DNA from: Saccharicrinis sp963677345 | GTDB lineage: Bacteria > Bacteroidota > Bacteroidia > Bacteroidales > Marinilabiliaceae | Reading direction: 5' to 3' | DNA length: 64,000 nt | NCBI GenBank assembly: GCA_963677345.2 | Contig: CAXXLC010000017.1 | Span: 144,143 to 208,142, forward strand | Shown: positions 19,301 to 27,992 of the stretch, in pieces | Position numbering within the stretch: position 1 is the stretch's first letter | How the letters are laid out: every line of letters begins with the position of its first letter | The notes under the pieces: generated by a model | Told to the model about the DNA's origin: nothing | The model's input: the letters and a program-made list of their open reading frames with translations, nothing else | The model's database searches: none | Translations under genes and position numbers: made by a program

Positions 19301-20281
19301 TTATTGAACTGCAGGGCCAATATATCTTGTTGCAATCACAATATTATCTGCATAACGAATCATTGTTTGTGGGAAGTTTGTTGTAGTGCGGTATAAGTTT
19401 AAGTGAACATACTCTGGTTTTAAATTTTCAATATCTCTGAATCTCATGTTTAGTGCTCTTGATTGAAGTACGCCATCGTACCAATAGCGAATTTCTCCAT
19501 CGAATTTTCCGGGGGTGTTTAGATATAAGCCAATTTCATAACAATGCCATGTGTTAAATTTAATGTATTGGTATGGTTCACTATATATGTAAAAGCGATA
19601 AGGAGAATTACCTGTAGCAGGATCAGAAACATGTATAGAACCTGTAATAGCAGAAGCTTTGTCAGGATAAGGATTATAACTATACATATGACCAAACCAT
19701 AAATATTTATCATTAGCCATTTCTTTTGCAGATGGACCCCAACCAACAAACTGACAGGATGCACAATACCAATTTTCTCCATTACAAGGGATGTTAGCTC
19801 CTGACTCTCCGGATTCATTATAAATTCCAAAACCCTTTACGCCAACAGGCTCCATACCATCTCCTGGGTGAAAGCTGTCATCAAAGTTTAGATACATTCT
19901 AACGAAATAGGCATTAGTACCAGACTCGTGGGCTTTATCAGGGATTGGAAATCTACAGGTTAGGCCATTGTATCCTTCAGGCCAAGAGTGTTTAGTTCCA
20001 TAGTTTCCTAAAAAGAATTCTTCAGATGTAACTTCAACATTATTTTTATATCTGTCTTCTTCTGTGTAAATTTCTACTTTGCCTGATTCAAAGTTTTCTG
20101 CAGCCAGAACATATTTATCACCTATAATATCTTTATCTTCGGAGTAATTAGCTGCTATTCCAAGATTAATGCCATCATTTAAACCTTCATCATATAAAGG
20201 AGATGAAATGTTCTGTTCATTTGTTTTCGAACAGCCTATTATCAATAAAATAATAAGTAGATAGAATAATGTTTGTTTCAT
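19301..20281 (-). CDS. lipoprotein with PL14-like jelly-roll domain
   Basis: A protein of 326 aa with a lipoprotein signal ending LLIIGC (Cys17). The rest is rich in aromatic residues and Gly and looks like a concanavalin-type beta-sandwich. The stretch LYLNTPGKFDGEIRYWYDGV near 255-275 and the later MRFRDIENLKPEYVHLNLY resemble polysaccharide lyase family 14 and related alginate-lyase-like proteins. Four Cys in the middle (NIPCNGENWYCASC) may form disulfides or bind a metal. It would be a surface lipoprotein acting on an acidic glycan. The PL14 relation is a motif-based inference. Its stop codon abuts that of the convergent dehydratase gene. Confidence 0.55.
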   Translation of the reverse strand: MKQTLFYLLIILLIIGCSKTNEQNISSPLYDEGLNDGINLGIAANYSEDKDIIGDKYVLAAENFESGKVEIYTEEDRYKNNVEVTSEEFFLGNYGTKHSWPEGYNGLTCRFPIPDKAHESGTNAYFVRMYLNFDDSFHPGDGMEPVGVKGFGIYNESGESGANIPCNGENWYCASCQFVGWGPSAKEMANDKYLWFGHMYSYNPYPDKASAITGSIHVSDPATGNSPYRFYIYSEPYQYIKFNTWHCYEIGLYLNTPGKFDGEIRYWYDGVLQSRALNMRFRDIENLKPEYVHLNLYRTTTNFPQTMIRYADNIVIATRYIGPAVQ

Positions 20282-20714
20282 CTTATGTTAAATTTAGCTA
20301 TCTGTAATTAATTTAGCTTTTTTGTTTGTATTAATAATTTCAATGTTTAAGTTGTTTTGTCCTAATCAAAAAGCAATTTTTTTATTATCAAATGCCTCTC
20401 CTGGAGTTGGAGGGGATATTAGTCTAATTCCCGATTCCTTTATAAAAGGAATTTCGATTTCCATATTAGCGGTTTTAAAACAGTGGAGGTGTAAGCCTCC
20501 ACCTCTTCTTGCAAATTAATATAAAGATAGTAATGAATCGTTTTTAAATGAATTTTTGTCAATAAAAATAATGTGCTTGTAATATATAATTTATTGTTTG
20601 TCAAATGTTTAATGAGTATGTATGTGTGTGTGTGTGTGTTGTAAGGCTCAGTATATCAGCAGTATGGGGTTGTTTTGTGTATTTGTTTTGAAGATTCGTA
20701 TTTGTCCTTTCATC
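20282..20714. other. intergenic region with hairpin and TG microsatellite
   Basis: Holds a GTGGAGG/CCTCCAC hairpin at 20483-20502, an ATTCC-AGGAAT inverted pair near 20440, and a (TG)8 run at 20623-20638. No gene is supported; a 65-codon frame at its left lacks any signature. Confidence 0.5.
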
Positions 20715-20745
20715 TTGAAATTAATAAATATCTGTTTTACATTTG
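20715..20745 (+). promoter_or_regulatory. Bacteroidota-type promoter
   Basis: A TTG at 20715-20717 is separated by 20 bases from TACATTTG at 20738-20745. This matches the sigma-ABfr consensus TTG-N19/20-TAnnTTTG exactly. It lies 50 bp upstream of the Cys-rich lipoprotein gene. Confidence 0.7.
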
Positions 20746-20795
20746 ATTAATAATGAACTTATTAATAAATAGATTATTTAAATAGACTAATTAAC

Positions 20796-21623
20796 ATGAG
20801 AAAATTACTGAATTTAATAATGGTTTCATCTTTGATTTTATTTGTAGCTTGTCAAGATGATGATACAAAAGTAGAAGAAACAGCAGGAAATATTCCAGGT
20901 ATGGGAAATACTCCGGGTGATTTAGAAGTTTCTGAATATAATTTGCCGGAAGGTTTGGAAATAGTTGGTGATATTTCTGGAATATTAGAAAGTGAAAGCA
21001 CGGTGGCTCAGGAATATGCTTCGCTTAAAGCTACCAATACCAGTAGTAAAAGATTTTATGGTTGTGGTGGTACTTATATTCAGGTTCAGTTAACTTTAAA
21101 AAATAATATTGAAAGGAGAAGGACATGTTTTTTTCCTCCAGGATTGATTTTCAAAGTGAATAATAACGATCATCAACATGCGTTTAATTTATGTTGGACT
21201 TGGTTTTGTTTTGAGCCATTGGAAACAAGGACTATTGTTCTTTATTTGTTCTGTATTAACAGGGGTAGAACTGAATCATTAGTCAATACCGTTTATGAAA
21301 TTTTAGGGAAAACTACGTCTGTTAATATGAAGTGGTTGGCTAATAGGTGTAATGGAAAGAGGATGAATTGGGAGTGTTTTTCTCATAATAAAACACAATC
21401 CTATTTGAAATCAGGTGACACATACGAAGAAGTTGCCGGGGAAATGCAGGAAGTTATTTGGGCATTAACAAATGGAGATGGTTTAACAGAAGAACAAGAG
21501 GCTTATATTGATGAACTTCCTTCATTAGATACAGATCAATTACCTGTAGGTTATGAGGATATCGATAATTTTGAACCTCCATATTATTGGGATGAATATA
21601 GTCCTGAATACGTCGCAGAATAA
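20796..21623 (+). CDS. Cys-rich lipoprotein of unrecognised family
   Basis: A protein of 275 aa with lipobox LFVAC (Cys19) followed by QDDD. I do not recognise a named family. The central region (about 85-165) reads like a beta-sandwich of the type with a PPGL-F motif, then an aromatic patch LCWTWFCF and the strand FCINRGR. There are about nine Cys in the mature protein, an unusual number for this phylum. The C-terminal 60 residues are acidic and Pro/Tyr-rich (QLPVGYEDIDNFEPPYYWDEY). It has its own promoter and terminator, so it is a monocistronic surface lipoprotein of unknown role. Confidence 0.7.
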   Translation: MRKLLNLIMVSSLILFVACQDDDTKVEETAGNIPGMGNTPGDLEVSEYNLPEGLEIVGDISGILESESTVAQEYASLKATNTSSKRFYGCGGTYIQVQLTLKNNIERRRTCFFPPGLIFKVNNNDHQHAFNLCWTWFCFEPLETRTIVLYLFCINRGRTESLVNTVYEILGKTTSVNMKWLANRCNGKRMNWECFSHNKTQSYLKSGDTYEEVAGEMQEVIWALTNGDGLTEEQEAYIDELPSLDTDQLPVGYEDIDNFEPPYYWDEYSPEYVAE

Positions 21624-21650
21624 GAGAAAGTAATAATATATATTATATAA

Positions 21651-21679
21651 GCCTGTTTTAATTGCAAAACAGGCTTTTT
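21651..21679 (+). terminator. rho-independent terminator
   Basis: GCCTGTTTT and AAAACAGGC form a perfect 9-bp stem with a 6-nt loop, followed by five T residues. It ends the Cys-rich lipoprotein transcript. Confidence 0.88.
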
Positions 21680-21769
21680 GTTTATAGTATTCTTTCTATA
21701 AATGAATATTTTGGTTCAGAAGTAGTGTTTTATCTATTGAGGATTTAATTGATTTTAAATATTTATTCG

Positions 21770-22174
21770 ATGCAAAGAAAACGAAATTATTATACCATTA
21801 TCTATATACTGATTGTACTTGTTGGTATTATGAGTGTAGGCTGTAATAATAAAACGAAACAAGAAATTCTGTTAGATATTATAAATACACCGATAAGTCC
21901 TTTAAGTAGTGTGCAATTAAAATCTTGGTTAAGTGAGAATTCTGGTATGATATTACTGAAGGATACTGTTTGGTTGCAGAATGATAGCTCAGAACCTGTT
22001 CTATATGGGATTGATACACTATCAGGTGCTATTATAAGTCAAATAGAAGCAATTTGTCAAAAGGAGGGCTATAAGTGTTATGTAACAAGAGAAGGATTTT
22101 TTAAATCGCAACCAGAATTGTATGTTTTCGATTTTACTACCTATATAAATGCAATTAAGTCATTAAAGGATTAA
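21770..22174 (+). CDS. small putative lipoprotein, unknown function
   Basis: A 134-aa protein counted from the ATG at 21770; the longer frame from the TTG at 21749 would put seven extra residues before a good signal peptide. The signal (MQRKRNYYTIIYILIVLV) ends in a lipobox SVGC. The mature part of about 110 residues has no motif that I recognise. It shows alternating strands and helices (SWLSENSG, DTVWLQND, CQKEGYKCYV). No neighbours hint at function: it follows a strong terminator and precedes a repeat-rich spacer. Confidence 0.6.
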   Translation: MQRKRNYYTIIYILIVLVGIMSVGCNNKTKQEILLDIINTPISPLSSVQLKSWLSENSGMILLKDTVWLQNDSSEPVLYGIDTLSGAIISQIEAICQKEGYKCYVTREGFFKSQPELYVFDFTTYINAIKSLKD

Positions 22175-22665
22175 TCTCTCTGATATGTTTGTTTTAATAA
22201 GTCTACATGATTAGGCTCCACTAAATTAGCTTAGCCAAAAAAAACGTACTGCTGTCGCAAGATTGTATCTTGTGACCCTATCATTTAATAGTATATGATG
22301 ATATCCTTCTTTAATAAAAAGGATTTAGATAAAGCTCCAAGTTGCAAACTTGAACCAGTAAAAGAAGTTTTTATTAATAAAATATTATTCTTCGCTCAAG
22401 CCGCTGGGCTCTTCATTTTTATTCAGATGAGTATATTTTTAATGGTCTTCATGATTAGACTGCGCTTAATTGGCTTAGCCAAAAACGAAGCAAAAATTTA
22501 TTTCATGATTATTTCTACGTTCTGCAATATTCAAGCAAGCTTGATATTGCTCTCACTTATCGAACTAATTCAAGGCTGCACCTGCATCACTCATAAAACT
22601 ACGGTTGTTTGACTGAAATCGTTTAAACTCGCTATCTGCCACCCCTCCTTAAATAGGCGGGGAAA
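22175..22665. repeat. intergenic region with short interspersed palindromes
   Basis: Two related stretches beginning CATGATTAG and containing GCTTAGCCAAAAA occur at about 22206-22241 and 22450-22486. Each is followed by a hairpin: GTCGCAAGAT/ATCTTGTGAC near 22254-22277, and GCAATATTCAAGC/GCTTGATATTGC near 22528-22554. They look like REP-type repeats. A 105-codon frame across the region is an artefact of the repeat. Confidence 0.5.
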
Positions 22666-23231
22666 TTTGTTAAGTGGAAACCAATTCTCTTCCGAAGGAT
22701 AGATTTCAATTCTTTATAATGCTGTTATTTGAAAACAATTATTTTTCGTAGAAAACAACTAAGCGTGCTGTAAATCATTTCTCCTCCTTCCAAAGGAGGA
22801 GTACCCGAGGAACGAGGGGGAGGTGGTTTAGATACTTTTCAAATTATAAAACTCTTCAAGCAAGAGGGGAATGGAACAAGCAGAAGGGAACAGGGAAGAA
22901 GAAAGGAATGATATGAATACCGGATTTTAAATCCTACCGTATAGTAATTAAGAGATAGTAATGTTTAAATTTAAAGTTCTGATTAAATGATAATATATAA
23001 ATAGCCCGGATCACAGATCATGCGCTTGCGTTTCCGTGGATGGAGAGATAGCATCCATTAAAAGACTCATATTCTAACTTACATTTTAAAAAGTAAACAG
23101 ACTGGATTTGCAGGAAGTTTGTTTTCATTCTGAAACAGGATTTATTGCTTATACATCCATCCTGTTAATCATATTAAAGTAAATACTAAGTAAAAAGTAA
23201 AATCCGTTATCACAGATTTGTTGTCTCTTGA
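22666..23231. repeat. long direct repeat, arm 1
   Basis: The first 261 bp (22666-22926) match 24947-25207 with three mismatches by eye. A middle part is clearly related but diverged. The last 75 bp (23157-23231) are identical to 25520-25594. The arm ends two bases before the stop codon of the DUF4143 ATPase gene. It contains the palindrome CTCCTCCTT/AAGGAGGAG at 22781-22801. Confidence 0.85.
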
Positions 23232-23232
23232 T

Positions 23233-24435
23233 TTATAGTTGTTGTTTTTTTAAGAATTCTCGTAAATGCATGTGATTAATTCCTTTGAATGATCCTATAG
23301 GTACTGGATCTAAGCTGACAACATATTTGGGGTAGTTATCTGGTATTTGTATTAAATTCCCAAACTCTCTTTGCTTGACTTTTTCATCTGTAATAATATA
23401 AGCAACTTGTATATACACCGTTTCATTTCCTTTATTGGCAACAAAATCTATTTCCATATTCTTGAGAATGCCTATGCAAACGTGATATCCTAGGTGCTTC
23501 AAGTGTGAGAATACAATATTTTCTAAAGTGTCAGGAAGTGAGAAATGACTTAAACCAAGTATTGCATTCCTCAAGCCCCAATCTTCAAAAAAGTATTTAT
23601 CATTAATTTCAAATGTTTTCTTAGAGTTGATATCTACTCTGGCTAATTTATATACTAGAAATGCATTTTGAAGATATTGTAAATATGTTAATACAACTTT
23701 TGAAGATATACTTACTTTTTGAGATTTTAAATAATCACTTATTTTTTTAGCAGTAATTAAATTTCCTGTATTTGCTGCAATATATTGTATTAGCCTGTCG
23801 AAAAATTCAACATTTCGTATTTTATATCTGTAAATAATATCTTTATAAATTATTGTTGATAGAATATTTGATAAATAGTCAAAAATAATTTCGTCTTCCT
23901 TTCCGAGATTTCTGAGGTACGGTAAACCACCCCATTTTAAATACTTGTGTAAGCTTTCATCAGAATCGTCCAATGAGTGAAAATCTAAAAATTCAATATA
24001 TGATAAAGAATTGATTTTTATACTGATGTATCTTCCACTCAAAAGAGTTGCAAGTTCTCCGGATAGCATTTCAGCATTACTTCCGGAACAATATATATCC
24101 GTCAATTCCTTATTCTGAAAATGGCGTAATGCTTTTTCAAAAGCATTTATTTCTTGTATCTCATCAATGAAAAGATAGTTTTTTGTGGAAGAGGATAATT
24201 TTTCTTCAACATAAGATATTAAACTATGATAGTCTATGATAGAATCAAATTCGTATTGTTCCTTATCAATGTATATTATGTTTGCATTTGGTATATCTTT
24301 GGTTATAAATTCACAAATCATTTTCATGATAAATGATTTTCCAACTCTTCTTTGTCCAATAAATACCTTTATTGGATTTTTATCAATATACGGTAGTACT
24401 TTTTTAAAGTATATAGGTCTTTCGATAATATTCAT
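23233..24435 (-). CDS. AAA ATPase with C-terminal DUF4143
   Basis: A 400-aa protein. Walker A is GQRRVGKSF near residues 27-35 and the Walker B region is YLFIDEIQE near 92-100. Sensor-like CSGSNAEML and LLSGRY follow. The C-terminal half (about 205-390) is DUF4143, ending in a nuclease-like strand pattern (MEIDFVANKGNETVYIQVAY) reminiscent of a restriction-endonuclease fold. These ATPases are common, often horizontally spread, and of uncertain role; links to defence or DNA transactions are suggested but not proven. The gene stands alone between two arms of a long direct repeat, which looks like a movable cassette. Confidence 0.88.
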   Translation of the reverse strand: MNIIERPIYFKKVLPYIDKNPIKVFIGQRRVGKSFIMKMICEFITKDIPNANIIYIDKEQYEFDSIIDYHSLISYVEEKLSSSTKNYLFIDEIQEINAFEKALRHFQNKELTDIYCSGSNAEMLSGELATLLSGRYISIKINSLSYIEFLDFHSLDDSDESLHKYLKWGGLPYLRNLGKEDEIIFDYLSNILSTIIYKDIIYRYKIRNVEFFDRLIQYIAANTGNLITAKKISDYLKSQKVSISSKVVLTYLQYLQNAFLVYKLARVDINSKKTFEINDKYFFEDWGLRNAILGLSHFSLPDTLENIVFSHLKHLGYHVCIGILKNMEIDFVANKGNETVYIQVAYIITDEKVKQREFGNLIQIPDNYPKYVVSLDPVPIGSFKGINHMHLREFLKKQQL

Positions 24436-24946
24436 AAGTAAATAATTTTGTTAAAAGTACAAAAGTTTTACTTATAAGTAAAATATATTGCTGTTAGACT
24501 TTTGTTTTACATATATATTACGTAATGAAAATTTGTGGTGATCTACTAGAAGAATGAAGGTGAGGTGGTTGATTACTTTGTAAAAAGTTTAAAATAAAAA
24601 TTCAAAAGTTTATAATGCTAGGGGTGACGTTATAATAAGACACTATTGCTGATTTATGATATAGGCCTTTTTTGCTGTGCAAAACAGTAATTAGACTTAA
24701 GTTTGGAGTTGGTAGAATGTTTATTTCCACTCTAGCCGCTTGGGTTGGGTTTTCAATTTTTCATAGAATTAATTAAAAGTAGGTATTCATGATTTTGCGG
24801 TCTAAATTTATCGCATATTAATTTGACTTTTGCCATAGAATGCAATAACTGTTTCCTTTGGTGGAAAAATAATTTAAAATGAAAGACATGGATTCTAGCC
24901 TATATTAAACAAATAAACAGACAGGATTCACAGGATTGGCAGGATT
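24436..24946. other. intergenic region with a partial repeat fragment
   Basis: No gene is visible. The stretch 24886-24946 (from GAAAGACATGG to the start of arm 2, including AACAGACAGGATTCACAGG) is a partial extra copy of the sequence found in the middle of arm 2 at about 25421-25485. Confidence 0.5.
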
Positions 24947-25594
24947 TTTGTTAAGGGGAAACCAATTCTCTTCCGAAGGATAGATTTCAATTCTTTATAA
25001 TGCTGTTATTTGAAAACAATTATTTTTCGTAGAAAACAATTAAGCGTGCTGTAAATCATTTCTCCTCCTTCCAAAGGAGGAGTACCCGAGGAACGAGGGG
25101 GAGGTGGTTTAGATACTTTTCAAATTATAAAACTCTTCAAGCAAGAGGGGAATGGAACAAGCAGAAGGGAACAGGGAAGAAGAAAGGAATGGTATGAATA
25201 CCGGATTACAATTATTGCGATAAATGAAGGCAGAGTCAAGTTCACTTGAACTATGCCGAATGGAGCAATAATCATGAAATAAATCCTACTATATAGTAAT
25301 TAAAAGATAGTAGTGTTTTGATAAAACATTGGTTTGGTTTAATTTCATTATATAAATAGCACGGATCACAGATCATGCGCTAATGGTTTCCGATGATGAA
25401 GAGATAATTTCAATTGAAAGACACGGGTTCTAACCTATATTAAAAAAATAAACAGACAGGATTCACAGGATTTTCAGGATTGTTGTTTCTTTTTGAAACA
25501 AGATTTATAGCTTATAAATCCATCCTGTTAATCATATTAAAGTAAATACTAAGTAAAAAGTAAAATCCGTTATCACAGATTTGTTGTCTCTTGA
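24947..25594. repeat. long direct repeat, arm 2
   Basis: The second arm of the repeat that flanks the DUF4143 ATPase gene. It is about 80 bp longer than arm 1, mainly because it carries a 62-bp palindromic element at 25211-25272. See arm 1 for the matching segments. Confidence 0.85.
25211..25272. repeat. 62-bp palindromic interspersed element, copy 2
   Basis: The ends are ATTATTG and CAATAAT, with internal pairing CAAGTT/AACTTG. It aligns with the element at 16492-16555. Arm 1 of the direct repeat reads GGATT then TTAAATCCTA at the matching point, with no element, so this position is an occupied site and arm 1 is the empty one. Confidence 0.75.
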
Positions 25595-25864
25595 GAAAAA
25601 GTCTTGTATAAAAAGAAATATAACCTGTTTATCTTGTCAATCCTGTCTGAAAAATAAAATTACCGACTTCGCGAGAGATACAAATAAATCTGTTCGGAAA
25701 TAAGGTTATATAAGAATTATAAACTCGAAGATTTAATAAAATAGGCACAACAGAATAAAAGATGATGTTTTTTTTATGATTATGATATATCAAAACTATT
25801 AAAGGAAAAGCTTGTTTACATGACGATTAATAAATTGCTTTTTTAAGAAATAAAATAACTTCTA

Positions 25865-26981
25865 GTGTGATAATTACTTAATAAGTTAACTAATCTTCAA
25901 GGCATCGCCTGTATAAGTCCACCGAAAAGGCTTTGCCCTTGTATCATTGTATGTTTTCACATACTCTATCAGCTGAGAGGCTAATTGCTCTGAGGATTGC
26001 CAGATGCCGCCTTTTACAACATCCTTAGTCAGGATATTAAACCATATCTCAACTTGATTTAACCATGATGAGTATGTAGGTGTAAAATGTAACTTAATCT
26101 TCCTTTTGCCTTGCAGCCATTCCTTTACATCCTTGTGCTTGTGTATTGACAGGTTGTCCGCTATAATGTGAAGCTTTTTATTGCGATACTTCCTGTCGAG
26201 TGATTTTAAAAACTTCAAGAAGTTTTCTGCATTATTTGATTTTATTGTCTTGGCTGTCACTTCTCCTGTGTGCACCGCAAGTGCAGCTATTAAAGAAACT
26301 GTGCCATTGCGTTTGTATGTTGCTGTTTGTCTTCTTGGGTTGCCTGGTTTTAGTGGCAGCTCCGGCTGAGTTCTGTCAAGCGCTTGTATTTGAGTCTTTT
26401 CATCAACGCAAATAACCAAGGCGTTTTCCGGTGGTGACATATAAAGCCCTACAATATTTATCATCTTCTCCTCGAACTCAGGGTCTTTTGACTTGCCACA
26501 CCAGTATTCAATTTTATGCGGTTTTAAATCCGCTTTGTTTAGAATTTGAGATACTTTAGATTGGCTTATGCCGACTTCTTTAGCAATACGTTCTTGCGAC
26601 CAATTGGTATATCCGCCATTCGGCTTAGTGCAAGCTTTTTCAATAACCAATGCTTGCTGCTCAGGGGTGATGATCTTTGGTTTTCCGCTTCGCGGGGCAT
26701 CTTTTAGTCCCGAAATGCCTTTCTCCCGAAAGCGTTGCCGCCATTTATTTACGACTGGTTTACTCAATCTTGTTTGTGTCACAATCTCATCCATAGACAA
26801 ACCTTGGTTTGAATATAAGATTATTTCGGCTCGCTCTACATAACGCTTTTCAAGCTTTCGTGAGCGGCTCATGGTTAGAAGCTCGTCCTTCTCATCCATG
26901 GTCAATTGAATTGGTCTTCCTATCCTTGCCATATAGCAAAGATAATAAAATATTAGTGAACTAACTTAATAATTATCACAC
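25865..26981 (-). mobile_element. IS630 family insertion sequence
   Basis: 1117 bp. The left end GTGTGATAATTA and the right end TAATTATCACAC are perfect 12-bp inverted repeats, and the similarity continues inward with small differences. The element is flanked by TA on both sides (25863-25864 and 26982-26983), the target duplication typical of IS630/Tc1-type elements. It holds one intact transposase gene and lies in noncoding DNA. Confidence 0.9.
25886..26932 (-). CDS. IS630 family transposase
   Basis: A single frame of 348 aa. Residues about 15-130 hold paired helix-turn-helix domains (SMDEIVTQTRLSKPVVNKW, then ERIAKEVGISQSKVSQIL). The DDE catalytic domain follows: VICVDEKTQIQA, LHIIADNLSIHKH and the Glu of YSSWLNQVEIWF. 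The gene is intact and fills the element between its inverted repeats. Confidence 0.93.
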   Translation of the reverse strand: MARIGRPIQLTMDEKDELLTMSRSRKLEKRYVERAEIILYSNQGLSMDEIVTQTRLSKPVVNKWRQRFREKGISGLKDAPRSGKPKIITPEQQALVIEKACTKPNGGYTNWSQERIAKEVGISQSKVSQILNKADLKPHKIEYWCGKSKDPEFEEKMINIVGLYMSPPENALVICVDEKTQIQALDRTQPELPLKPGNPRRQTATYKRNGTVSLIAALAVHTGEVTAKTIKSNNAENFLKFLKSLDRKYRNKKLHIIADNLSIHKHKDVKEWLQGKRKIKLHFTPTYSSWLNQVEIWFNILTKDVVKGGIWQSSEQLASQLIEYVKTYNDTRAKPFRWTYTGDALKIS

Positions 26982-27211
26982 TAGCTTTAGTATTAATAAT
27001 GAATTGCTACTGTTATTAGAATCAAAGTTGAGATACCTTTGATTCTTCTGGACTTTGTGGTTATTTATTTAAGATTACTATACATTATTAATTCAATATA
27101 AAAAGGTATTAAATACAAATTAAATTCGGTTCAAACCAAAAATAATTTGACATTAATACTAAAATATTTTAACTTTTAAACTTTTAAGTCTTATTGTTGA
27201 AATACTTGGTT

Positions 27212-27829
27212 ATGGCTCGAACAACAAATAGTTTATTAAAAGGCATGTCAGGAAAGATAGGTGATTTAATCATTTATGAGATGGATGGAAAAACTTATGC
27301 AAGATCTAAACCATTGTCTTATAAAGATTGTAAATCTCCACTACAGCTTAATCAGCGTCAAAAATTAATCTTAGTAAATGATTTTTTGAGACCATTTAAA
27401 GATATACTAAAAAAAACTTTCTTTAATAAGGAAAATACTAAACGACCTTATTTAAGAGCTCAATCATATAATCTGAAATATGCAACTATAGGTTTTTATC
27501 CCGACCTTGAGATCAATTATGCTAAAGCCTTGTTGTGCAAAGGTGATTTACCGTCAACAAAGAATGTTAAAGCTTATTATACAGAAGAGGGTGTTGTAAT
27601 TGAATGGGAAAATAGTAAAGGATATTCCAGAGATACTTTGTTAGTCATGTTACGTCAAAAGGGTACGATTTATTCTATGTATAAATTTACAGGTGTGGAA
27701 CGTTCTGAAGAATATTATTTATGGAAAGATACGGCTAAATATAATCCTGACGAAATACAGTTGTGGATTGCATTCAGAGATCCCATGGAGGAGGAAATGA
27801 GTGATAGTTTGTATGTGGAATTACAATAG
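27212..27829 (+). CDS. DUF6266 family protein
   Basis: 205 aa from the ATG at 27212. An upstream in-frame TTG at 27194 would add six residues; the ATG start MARTTNSLLKGMSGKIGDLIIYEMDGKTYARS (shown in part: LLKGMSGKIGDLIIYEM) is the normal beginning of DUF6266. The family is restricted to Bacteroidota and is of unknown function. The pattern of a short basic start, a GK-YAR-KP motif and later predicted strands has been compared with phage-like or secreted structural proteins, which is not established. It has no obvious operon partners. Confidence 0.7.
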   Translation: MARTTNSLLKGMSGKIGDLIIYEMDGKTYARSKPLSYKDCKSPLQLNQRQKLILVNDFLRPFKDILKKTFFNKENTKRPYLRAQSYNLKYATIGFYPDLEINYAKALLCKGDLPSTKNVKAYYTEEGVVIEWENSKGYSRDTLLVMLRQKGTIYSMYKFTGVERSEEYYLWKDTAKYNPDEIQLWIAFRDPMEEEMSDSLYVELQ

Positions 27830-27992
27830 TTCTCAGTCTTCAGTCTTTAGTTGGCAGTATGCAGTTTTGAAGTTTCAAGGAGCAAGGAACAGGGGAAAAG
27901 GAAAAAGGAGATGTGTGGTTAATTTTAAATAGGGTCTATATTTAAATGCAATATTGTAACATAACAATCTTGATGTTCGTTAAAAGATTGAA

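Noticed and set aside
20322..20519. 65-codon frame with a possible zinc or signal pattern
   Set aside because: It spans a hairpin and has no membrane or domain pattern.
22295..22612. 105-codon frame on the plus strand
   Set aside because: It runs through the REP-like repeats and hairpins and has no start signal or homology by eye.
23233..24435. Toxin-antitoxin or abortive-infection pair around the DUF4143 ATPase
   Set aside because: Only one gene is present and no small partner frame was found on either side, so a paired defence system is not supported.
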